Below, in pieces: positions 1 to 5,488 of a DNA stretch of 8,206 nt. The notes under the pieces are model-generated. The model searched no databases. It saw nothing but the letters and a program-made list of their open reading frames with translations, and was not told the origin of the DNA. The translations under genes were made by a program, and so were the position numbers. The stretch lies in NCBI GenBank assembly GCA_013043915.1, contig JABEVH010000249.1, positions 1 to 8,206 of the forward strand. The letters run 5' to 3'. Position 1 is the first letter of the stretch. Every line of letters starts with the position of its first letter. The DNA is from Pseudomonadales bacterium. Its GTDB lineage: Bacteria; Pseudomonadota; Gammaproteobacteria; Pseudomonadales; Moraxellaceae.

Positions 1-301
1 AAGAGTGCCTGCATTTTAAAAACGGATGATCACGTGCAGATAAGAGCAACGCTATACCATTGATCGGATTAAAAGCATCAAGGTCATGCACTCCGTTGCT
101 GACCCCTCCCCTGGCTGGGGTGCCAGGCTTCACATTCTCTTAACGTAGTCATGTGCCCTACTTACCATTGGGGAGTCGTAGGGACAGCGGGGTAGAACTA
201 CAGCCATGAGAGCACGTGGTCGGGATGCTACATTTATACTTATTTTCAATCTGCTGTTTTTCAGGAAATTCAACTTGCTGTTGACAGGATAGAAACCTTC
301 C
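1..301. other. Intergenic stretch without a recognisable gene
   Basis: I see no convincing protein or RNA gene here. Open frames are short, lack ribosome binding sites and have no protein-like composition. One small inverted repeat, CCTGGC-TGGGGT-GCCAGG at 110-127, could form a 6-bp hairpin but has no T-tract. The stretch lies downstream of metE and runs off the left edge, so a feature that begins outside the window cannot be excluded. Confidence 0.5.
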
Positions 302-338
302 CCGTGTGTAGCGTCATGATTGTGTCCGCTACACACGG
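302..338 (-). terminator. Strong stem-loop after metE, probable transcript end
   Basis: A perfect 12-bp inverted repeat, CCGTGTGTAGCG (302-313) and CGCTACACACGG (327-338), encloses a 13-nt loop and lies 14 nt beyond the metE stop. The stem is strong, but on the metE strand it is followed by GGAAGG rather than a run of U. It may therefore be a 3'-end stabilising hairpin or an atypical terminator rather than a classic intrinsic one. Confidence 0.6.
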
Positions 339-352
339 CGGTGGATGGGGCC

Positions 353-2644
353 TCAGACCTCGCCACGAAGGGTTTTGGCTGCCGCCACCATATGGGTCAG
401 TGCCGGGATGACTTCCGACCATTGTCGCGTCTTCAGGCCGCAGTCAGGATTCACCCACAACCGCTCAGCCGGAATTCGTTCTGCAGCTTTCTTCATCAAT
501 TGCACGATGTGCTCCTGCGTCGGGATATTCGGCGAGTGGATGTCATAGACGCCGGGACCTATCTCGTTGGGATACTTGAACTCATCAAAAACATGGAGCA
601 GTTCCATGTCTGAGCGCGAGGTTTCAATGGTGATTACATCTGCGTCCATATTGGCGATGGAGGCAATGATATCGTTGAATTCCGAGTAGCACATATGGGT
701 ATGAATCTGGGTCTCATCCTGCATCCCGTTGGCAGTTATGCGGAAGGACTCCACGGCCCAGTCCAAGTAGGGTTGCCACTGTGATTTTCTCAGAGGCAAC
801 CCTTCGCGAAGAGCGGCCTCGTCAATCTGGATGATTTGCACCCCTTCCTTTTCCAGGTCAAGCACTTCCTCACGGATCGCCAGGGCCAATTGGTAGCAGG
901 ACACCGAGCGTGGTTGATCATCGCGAACGAAAGACCAATTCAGGATGGTGACGGGGCCAGTCAGCATGCCCTTTATGGGCTTACTGGTCAGCGATTGAGC
1001 GTATTTGATCCATTCGACGGTCATCGCCTTTGGACGGCTAATATCGCCAAACAAGATAGGCGGTTTGACACAGCGAGAGCCGTAGGACTGGACCCAACCA
1101 TACTGACTGAAAGCATAGCCATCGAGCTGCTCGCCAAAGTATTCGACCATGTCATTGCGCTCAGCTTCACCATGCACAAGCACATCCAACCCCAGGGCTT
1201 CCTGCTCACGCACGCTATGCTCGATTTCGGCCCGCATAGCAATCTTGTATCCCTCCTCGTTCAGTTCACCCGCCTTGAATTGACTACGAGCCTGACGAAT
1301 TTCCACCGTCTGCGGAAAAGAACCGATGGTCGTGGTTGGATAGAGCGGCAGGTTCAGCCGTGCAGCCTGCTTTCTAGCACGTATCGGATAGGCACTCTTG
1401 CGCTGGCCCAGTGCCGGGGTGATAGCGGCAATCGCTGCCTTAACCACCGGGTTGGTCACCCGCGAGGAGGTACGTCGGGAGGCGATAGCAGCCTGGTTGG
1501 TGGCCAGTTGAGCTGCCACGGACTCCCGTCCCTCGTTCAGGGCGGAAGCCAGAATCTGCAGCTCTTCCAGTTTCTGCAACGCGAATGCAAGCCATGATTG
1601 AACCTCGGCATCAAGCTTCTTCTCACTGGCAAGGTCGACAGGTACGTGTAACAGCGAGCAGGACGGCGCAATCCACAACTGTTTACCCAAACGCTTTGCA
1701 ATTGGCTCCAACCAGTTGAGTACAGCGCTCAGGTCGGTCTTCCAGATGTTGCGGCCATTGATCACCCCCAACGATAACACCTTGTGCGATGACAACAGAT
1801 TGAGAACCACCTGGATTTCGTCCCGGGCATTGATTGCATCCAGGTGCAAGCCAGCGACGGGTAGATTGCACGCAAGATAAGTATTCTCTTGCAAGGTGCC
1901 AAAATAGGTCGCCAGCAGCAACTTGACGCGACTGCTTTTGAGGTGGTGGTAGGCCAAGTCCAGTGCATACTGCCAATCTGCACTCAGTTCGGTAACCAGA
2001 ACCGGCTCATCAATCTGTACCCACTCTACCCCTAGCGCAGCCAGTTGATCCAGTAACTGGCTATAGACGGGCAGCAATCGTTCCAGTAATGCCAGTTTGT
2101 TTGAATCATCCTTGGCTTTGCCAATCCACAAGTAGGTGACGGGCCCGATGATGACGGGCTTGGCCTTGATGCCCTGTGCTATGGCGTCGCCCAGTTGTTC
2201 CAGCAGGCGTGAAGCATCCAGTTTAAATTCAGTGTTGGCCGTGAACTCAGGAACGATGTAGTGGTAATTGGTATCAAACCACTTGGTCATCTCGCCTGCG
2301 GCAATGCCACCACAGCAACTCGTGTGCTCATCCCTGTCCTGAGCGGAACGACCGCGCGCCACCCGGAAGTAGTTGTCCAGTTGATCACCGTGGAAGCTAC
2401 GGGCGCGATCGGGCAGATTTCCCAGGGTGAAGCTCATATCGAGCACCTGATCGTAAAAAGCGAAATCACCCACCGGTACCAGATCCAGCTTGGACTGTTC
2501 TTGCCAGTGACTCTGACGCAGTTGTGCTGCAAGCGCCTTTAATTCGTCCCGGGAAAGCTGGCCTCTCCAGTAAGACTCAAGGGCGAATTTTAGCTCCCGC
2601 TTCGCGCCAATACGGGGAAAACCGAGGTTATGTGTGGTGACCAT
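353..2644 (-). CDS. metE: Cobalamin-independent methionine synthase (5-methyltetrahydropteroyltriglutamate--homocysteine methyltransferase)
   Basis: Cytosolic enzyme for the last step of methionine synthesis: it moves the methyl group of 5-methyl-tetrahydrofolate polyglutamate to homocysteine without B12. The product is 763 residues (E. coli MetE has 753) and is collinear with the family. The N-terminal half opens with LGFPRIG near residue 7, and the C-terminal catalytic barrel has IGSFPQ at 440-445. The zinc ligands are all present as H650, C652, E674 and C735 (E. coli H641, C643, E665, C726). D608 and H703 match the substrate-contact and catalytic positions. The usual IDEPALREG reads IDEAALREG, as I recall from plant enzymes. 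I chose the ATG at 2644 because the family begins there and AAGGT sits 4 nt upstream (2649-2653). The frame stays open to a TTG at 2701, but that extension has no Shine-Dalgarno. It is divergent from metR, which is expected to activate it. Confidence 0.97.
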   Translation of the reverse strand: MVTTHNLGFPRIGAKRELKFALESYWRGQLSRDELKALAAQLRQSHWQEQSKLDLVPVGDFAFYDQVLDMSFTLGNLPDRARSFHGDQLDNYFRVARGRSAQDRDEHTSCCGGIAAGEMTKWFDTNYHYIVPEFTANTEFKLDASRLLEQLGDAIAQGIKAKPVIIGPVTYLWIGKAKDDSNKLALLERLLPVYSQLLDQLAALGVEWVQIDEPVLVTELSADWQYALDLAYHHLKSSRVKLLLATYFGTLQENTYLACNLPVAGLHLDAINARDEIQVVLNLLSSHKVLSLGVINGRNIWKTDLSAVLNWLEPIAKRLGKQLWIAPSCSLLHVPVDLASEKKLDAEVQSWLAFALQKLEELQILASALNEGRESVAAQLATNQAAIASRRTSSRVTNPVVKAAIAAITPALGQRKSAYPIRARKQAARLNLPLYPTTTIGSFPQTVEIRQARSQFKAGELNEEGYKIAMRAEIEHSVREQEALGLDVLVHGEAERNDMVEYFGEQLDGYAFSQYGWVQSYGSRCVKPPILFGDISRPKAMTVEWIKYAQSLTSKPIKGMLTGPVTILNWSFVRDDQPRSVSCYQLALAIREEVLDLEKEGVQIIQIDEAALREGLPLRKSQWQPYLDWAVESFRITANGMQDETQIHTHMCYSEFNDIIASIANMDADVITIETSRSDMELLHVFDEFKYPNEIGPGVYDIHSPNIPTQEHIVQLMKKAAERIPAERLWVNPDCGLKTRQWSEVIPALTHMVAAAKTLRGEV

Positions 2645-2672
2645 GATTACCTTGAACTCAATTGATGGGAGG

Positions 2673-2701
2673 TTGTTCAACATCTTAGGGGGTTCTATCA
2701 A
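2673..2701 (+). promoter_or_regulatory. Possible metR promoter
   Basis: TTGTTC at 2673-2678 and TATCAA at 2696-2701 are separated by 17 bp and resemble weak sigma-70 elements pointing to metR. An alternative -10, TATTAT at 2715-2720, is a better hexamer but lacks a good -35. Both overlap or abut the inverted repeat at 2702-2724, which fits MetR acting on its own gene as well as on metE. This rests on hexamer matching alone. Confidence 0.3.
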
Positions 2702-2724
2702 TGAAATTAAATGGTATTATTTCA
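2702..2724. promoter_or_regulatory. Inverted repeat in the metE-metR control region, candidate MetR operator
   Basis: TGAAAT (2702-2707) and ATTTCA (2719-2724) form a perfect inverted repeat with an 11-bp spacer, in the 110-bp gap between the divergent start codons. The known MetR consensus is TGAA-N5-TTCA. The right half, TGGT-ATTAT-TTCA, matches it at 6 of 8 fixed positions, and the outer arms give the TGAA and TTCA ends. The repeat lies 58-80 bp above the metE start, where a LysR-type activator would be expected. Homocysteine would be the coinducer by analogy with E. coli. Confidence 0.55.
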
Positions 2725-2754
2725 ACTACCAATTAGGATTATTCATGGATTATC

Positions 2755-3642
2755 ATGATCGAAAGAGCTCATCTCACCATCATTCGTGAGGTCGATCGGC
2801 AAGGCTCACTCACCGCTGCTGCTGGAGTGTTGTGTCTGACCCAGTCAGCGCTGAGCCATACCATGAAAAAGCTGGAGCAGTCCCTGGGTACCGATATCTG
2901 GCTTCGCGAGGGCCGCAGCCTTCATTTAACGCAAGCTGGTCTATACCTGCTGGATGTCGCCAACCGCCTATTGCCTCAATTGGATCGAGCAGAGGAACGT
3001 CTGGGCCAATATGCCCGGGGCCGGCGCGGTACGCTGTGTATCGGTATGGAGTGTCATCCCTGCTATCAGTGGCTGCTCAAGGTGGTCGCTCCTTATCTTG
3101 CCCAGTGGCCAGATGTGGATGTGGATGTTAAGCAAGAATTTAAATTCGGCGGCATTGGCGCGTTATTTGGCTATGAAATTGACCTGCTGGTCACACCTGA
3201 CCCCTTGTACAAGCCTGGCCTACGATTCGAGCCGGTATTCGATTATGAACAGGTGCTGGTGGTGAGTCGCCACCATGCATTGGCAACGGAAAATTATATT
3301 ATCCCGGAACAGTTAAGTAACGAGGTGCTCATCACTTACCCTGTGGAAACAGATCGACTGGATATTTATAATCAGTTCCTGAGACCCGCCGGCATCAGTC
3401 CCAAACATCATAAGGTTATCGAGACCACCGACATCATGTTGCAGATGGTCGCCAGTGGACGGGGCGTAGCCGCTTTACCGGGATGGCTCGTAGAGAGGTA
3501 TGCTAATGAAATGGAGATTATTGCCGTGCGGTTGGGTCAACGGGGAATTGCCAAGCAGATTTTCCTAGGGGCACGTGAAACAGATGCCTCTATTGATTAC
3601 TTGACTGCATTTTTTGAGTTAGCGCGACAGTTGACGCACTGA
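2755..3642 (+). CDS. metR: MetR, LysR-family transcriptional activator of methionine genes
   Basis: A 295-residue DNA-binding regulator. Residues about 4-62 are the LysR winged helix-turn-helix (GSLTAAAGVLCLTQSALSH, followed by the wing segment). The rest is the periplasmic-binding-protein-like effector domain. MetR-specific features are visible when compared with E. coli MetR: the start MIE..HL, IGMECHPCYQWL (E. coli IAIECHSCIQWL), VFDYEQVLV, ITYPVETDRLDIYNQFL..AGISP and QMVASGRGVAALPGW. It is divergent to metE, the classic arrangement, so it very likely activates metE in response to homocysteine and controls itself. The ATG at 2755 is chosen because the family starts MIE; its ribosome binding site is weak (GGA at 2748-2750, 4 nt upstream). 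It is shorter than E. coli MetR at the C-terminus, and the family varies there. Confidence 0.95.
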   Translation: MIERAHLTIIREVDRQGSLTAAAGVLCLTQSALSHTMKKLEQSLGTDIWLREGRSLHLTQAGLYLLDVANRLLPQLDRAEERLGQYARGRRGTLCIGMECHPCYQWLLKVVAPYLAQWPDVDVDVKQEFKFGGIGALFGYEIDLLVTPDPLYKPGLRFEPVFDYEQVLVVSRHHALATENYIIPEQLSNEVLITYPVETDRLDIYNQFLRPAGISPKHHKVIETTDIMLQMVASGRGVAALPGWLVERYANEMEIIAVRLGQRGIAKQIFLGARETDASIDYLTAFFELARQLTH

Positions 3643-3657
3643 GCGTGAAGTGATTCC

Positions 3658-3693
3658 GGTATTTTCAATACCCTGTTAAAGGGTTTTCCCTTT
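3658..3693. terminator. Tandem hairpins between convergent metR and the nrd remnant
   Basis: There are two adjacent hairpins: GGTATT-TTC-AATACC (3658-3672) and AAAGGG-TTTT-CCCTTT (3678-3693). The first starts 15 bp after the metR stop; the second reaches the end of the decayed nrdG. With A-rich and T-rich arms on both strands they could end transcription from both sides. Each stem is only 6 bp, so strength is uncertain. Confidence 0.5.
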
Positions 3694-4041
3694 CATGGCG
3701 CCCATGAAACCGTAACGGCATCACAGACGCCTGCTTCGCGTACTTCAAACTGCGCAAACAACACGGCCGTCTGTCCACAACGAGGTGGTACTCTCTGGTA
3801 TCGATGTTTCCTGCAGACTCTCATCCAACACCCGTTCTGGTCGCGCAATTTGCACCACATAGCGTTGCACACCTGACGTTTGCACTCTTTTAACCAGACG
3901 CCAGAGACGGTCAATGTCACATAGTGACCAGCACTGTGCAGGCCGATTTTAAAATCCAGGGGCACACCCCGTGTACCTCAACCAAGCCCAGGGGGGCGTG
4001 CCAGGATCACACCCGGCCATCAACTGCAACGGGTTGTTCAT
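3693..4041 (-). pseudogene. nrdG: Decayed anaerobic ribonucleotide reductase activase (nrdG remnant)
   Basis: Intact NrdG is the radical-SAM enzyme that installs the glycyl radical on NrdD. Here only pieces remain. A start MNNPLQL at 4041 reads into a stop at 3949-3951. A second piece in another frame, DFKIGLHSAGHYVT (about 3956-3915), resembles the family's segment beyond the radical-SAM core. A third, back in the first frame, is GVQRYVVQIARPERVLDESL (about 3870-3811), and a last one, LFAQFEVRE, is again in the other frame. The CxxxCxxC iron-sulfur motif is absent. The start overlaps the stop of the 56-codon ORF upstream by ATGA. The two-frame pattern shows internal deletions plus frameshifts. 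The identification relies on remembered family motifs and is good but not certain. Confidence 0.72.
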
Positions 4042-4208
4042 GCCTGCGCCGATTTTCTCACCGCCATTTCTGTAAAATGGCAACGCTCGTGGTGTTCGGA
4101 CTGTTTGCCTGGATTGAAGGCAGCCACCGGTCGGTGGTAGCCCATGACGCGGGTCCAGACCTCGCAGCGTTGGCGTTCATTTTCGGGCAGTGCTTGTGCT
4201 TCTTTCAT
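4038..4208 (-). CDS. Small protein with the NrdD glycyl-radical motif
   Basis: A 56-residue ORF with the C-terminal glycyl-radical segment of class III ribonucleotide reductase: RCEVWTRVMGYHRP then FNPGKQSEHHER. E. coli NrdD ends with the equivalent RVCGYLG...FNAGKQEE, where the glycine carries the radical; here that would be G23. Its ATG overlaps the stop of the nrdD remnant (ATGA), and its own stop overlaps the nrdG start in the same way, so translation was probably coupled along the operon. Unlike both neighbours it shows no stop, frameshift or obvious motif loss. It may be a naturally separate radical-bearing subunit, a spare part comparable to YfiD for pyruvate formate-lyase, or the 3' end of a nrdD gene split by a mutation. 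Without a working NrdG the radical could not be formed from this locus. Confidence 0.7.
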   Translation of the reverse strand: MKEAQALPENERQRCEVWTRVMGYHRPVAAFNPGKQSEHHERCHFTEMAVRKSAQA

Positions 4209-4714
4209 TTTATTTCTCCATCAGACGGAAGGACCATGGCGGGGATCGCCTGTACAACGCGGCGTGCCAACGGATGTTCGTCACAGCGCGGGCAGAACTC
4301 ATGCTCACCATCCAGGTAGTCGTATACCGGACAGACCGAAAATGTTGATGTTACGGTTATATAGGACAGCCTGAAGCGGCTAAAGGCATTGCACACCCAG
4401 GTTTTGCAAGCAGCCGCCAAGGAGATCTTCTCGGCCATATAAAGAGACAGGACAGTGTCGCTCGTGTATTTGCACTGCAACTCATCCTGAAACGCCAATA
4501 CATGAAATGGATCGTTGGCAAACCCCACGGGTAGCGGCGAAGAATTGGTGAAATACAGTTGTGCAAGCAGTCGCGCGATATCCTCACCAAACCCCTGTGT
4601 TGCCTCGCCTGCGGCGAGTATGGCGCGACTGATTTTTTCCAGGTCAAACGGCATCGCACGTTCATCGTGCCTGCGAAGCTGGGTTAGCTCCCGGGATATA
4701 GAGGAGGTTGTCAT
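4205..4714 (-). pseudogene. nrdD: Internally deleted anaerobic ribonucleoside-triphosphate reductase (nrdD remnant)
   Basis: NrdD reduces ribonucleotides to deoxyribonucleotides without oxygen and is normally about 580-710 residues. This frame has 169. Residues about 13-52 look like the first half of the regulatory ATP-cone (RRHDERAMPFDLEKISRAIL). At residue 52/53 (near 4559) the reading jumps in frame to the C-terminal region: YFTNSSPLPVGF, DELQCKYT, FRLSYITV, then GEHEFCPRCDE with C141 and C144. Some 450-500 residues, including the active-site barrel and its thiyl-radical cysteine, are missing. Conserved positions in the kept part have also changed (LYMGE to LYMAE, CPKHGY to CPVYDY). The ATG at 4714 has AAGGT 5 nt upstream. 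The frame is still open, so a short protein could be made, but it cannot be a reductase. It is followed by the glycyl-radical ORF with an ATGA overlap. Confidence 0.85.
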
Positions 4715-4726
4715 GCCTGACCTTGA

Positions 4727-4742
4727 ATACTATATGTTGTGC
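4727..4742. promoter_or_regulatory. NrdR box, proximal
   Basis: ATACTATATGTTGTGC fits the 16-bp NrdR consensus (roughly ACACTATATATTGTGT) at about 13 positions. It lies 12 bp above the nrdD-remnant start. NrdR is the ATP-cone repressor of ribonucleotide reductase operons. Together with the second copy 31 bp away it forms the usual tandem site. Confidence 0.75.
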
Positions 4743-4757
4743 TATTGTATAGCATAA

Positions 4758-4773
4758 AACCGATATGTTGTGA
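4758..4773. promoter_or_regulatory. NrdR box, distal
   Basis: AACCGATATGTTGTGA shares the 10-mer ATATGTTGTG with the proximal box. The two 10-mers are offset by exactly 31 bp (4732 and 4763), three helical turns, which is the spacing known for NrdR box pairs. It matches the consensus less well at its left side. It covers the predicted transcription start near 4767, a sensible place for repression. Confidence 0.68.
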
Positions 4774-4779
4774 GTTCTA
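4774..4779 (-). promoter_or_regulatory. Predicted -10 element of the nrd promoter
   Basis: On the minus strand TAGAAC matches TATAAT at four of six positions. With a start near 4767, the FNR/ANR-like box is centred at about -41.5, the standard class II activation position that replaces a -35 element. No good -35 hexamer is visible, as expected for such a promoter. Confidence 0.45.
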
Positions 4780-4801
4780 AATAACAGAAGGGGATGAACG
4801 T

Positions 4802-4815
4802 TTGATCAAACTCAA
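4802..4815. promoter_or_regulatory. FNR/ANR-type binding site upstream of the nrd remnant
   Basis: TTGAT-CAAA-CTCAA matches the FNR/ANR consensus TTGAT-N4-ATCAA at 9 of 10 positions. It stands 87 bp above the nrdD-remnant start, at about -41.5 from the predicted transcription start. Anaerobic activation is what one expects for class III reductase genes, so the position supports the reading of the whole locus. Confidence 0.65.
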
Positions 4816-4997
4816 CATTCAGCAATAACTGGATCAAAGATAGGGCGACGGCTGACCAGTGAAACGCTTCGATAGGCTGGTGTGCTAGCTGTTACGCACC
4901 GAAAAATCTGAGAATTACCTGCTAGCTAAATCCCGCTGTTTATAGTGGGCATGGATTGCGACACGCCATCACAGCTGTAGCCGCGCAAAGCCAGGGG

Positions 4998-5087
4998 GTG
5001 GATTGCGAAAACAGCTTTGACGAGGCGAAGAATCAGTGGAGTTGGGGCCGTCATCAGCTATCTGACGCATGGCTGGTAGCTGTTTAA
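4998..5087 (+). pseudogene. Probable transposase fragment
   Basis: The frame reads VDCENSFDEAKNQWSWG, then loses sense and stops at 5085-5087. This resembles the block ENxFDELKNQWGWGG that I remember from DDE transposases of the IS1380/IS4-like type, near the catalytic glutamate. Only about 17 residues are recognisable. The frame is open upstream to about 4977 without matching the family. I see no terminal inverted repeats around it, so it is a scrap rather than an element. The identification is from memory of a short motif. Confidence 0.4.
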
Positions 5088-5249
5088 GCAACGCAGGAAA
5101 CTACTCTTGTGCTGCCTTCCCTTCGCATCGAGGTTGATGTCGAAATAACCGAGGGCCATGTAATAGCTCACGCTGCTCCACACTTCACCGTGCTCCTGAG
5201 CAAACTCGTCGGGATAGTAAAGATCTACTGTTCCATATCTCTGTGAATT
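5058..5249 (-). pseudogene. Unrecognised reading-frame remnant
   Basis: An open frame of 63 codons from the stop at 5250-5252 down to TAG at 5058-5060. It has no good start: the only internal ATG is midway and lacks a ribosome binding site. The stretch VDLYYPDEFAQEHGEVWSSV, followed by SYYMALGYFDINLDAKG, looks like real protein with a helical, aromatic-rich core, unlike the opposite strand. I do not recognise the family. It may be an internal fragment of a mobile-element or phage gene, given the transposase scrap overlapping its end and the recombinase nearby. Confidence 0.35.
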
Positions 5250-5255
5250 TCACAG
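5241..5255. repeat. 15-bp palindrome
   Basis: CTGTGAA-T-TTCACAG is a perfect 7-bp inverted repeat around one base. It contains TGTGA and TCACA, but with a 3-bp gap instead of the 6 bp needed for a CRP site. It could be an operator for an unidentified dimeric regulator of the recombinase gene 230 bp downstream, or chance. Confidence 0.4.
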
Positions 5256-5343
5256 CAACACTTTATATTATATCTACAGTGATCGTGTGGAATCTTCGCC
5301 TGCTCTTGATCGATCTAGCGCAAAGGTTCTTGTCAAAAATTAA

Positions 5344-5369
5344 TTTCCTATAACTGCTATTATAGGAAA
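5344..5369. repeat. Perfect 10-bp-arm inverted repeat upstream of the recombinase
   Basis: TTTCCTATAA (5344-5353) and TTATAGGAAA (5360-5369) flank a 6-bp centre, CTGCTA. The arms are AT-rich and no T-tract follows, so an intrinsic terminator is unlikely. It includes TATTAT (5358-5363), which could serve as a -10 box. An operator over the recombinase promoter or a recombinase-binding core are the two readings I consider. It lies 119 bp above the GTG start. Confidence 0.5.
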
Positions 5370-5488
5370 GATATGAGTACTTTGGAGTTGAATCCGATTA
5401 ATGTTCCACGCATACACCCCTCCAGGCAGGCGAACATTGTTGGAAACATGCGGGTTGGCGGGTAGATTTCAGACAAAGGTGAGAAACC

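Noticed and set aside
130..366. Minus-strand frame of 78 codons after metE
   Set aside because: It runs through the perfect hairpin at 302-338 and overlaps the metE end, with no ribosome binding site or protein-like pattern.
836..1597. Long plus-strand open frame (253 codons) opposite metE
   Set aside because: It lies wholly antisense to a well-conserved gene, its translation has no domain-like pattern, and it is explained by the codon use of metE.
2645..2701. N-terminal extension of metE to TTG at 2701 or ATG at 2683
   Set aside because: The extra residues do not match MetE proteins, no Shine-Dalgarno precedes either start, and the extension would overlap the control region.
2645..2754. 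Cobalamin or SAM riboswitch in front of metE
   Set aside because: The 110-bp gap is too short for a cobalamin riboswitch plus promoter, and no conserved box or stem arrangement is visible.
3924..4319. Plus-strand open frame of 131 codons
   Set aside because: Antisense to the glycyl-radical ORF and the nrd remnants, whose motifs are clear; its own translation is low-complexity and cysteine-rich without pattern.
5241..5255. CRP site
   Set aside because: TGTGA and TCACA are 3 bp apart instead of the required 6, so it is listed only as a palindrome.
5400..5438. AATGTTC/GAACATT inverted repeat as an att site
   Set aside because: Seven-base arms 25 bp apart are easily found by chance, and no second copy was seen.
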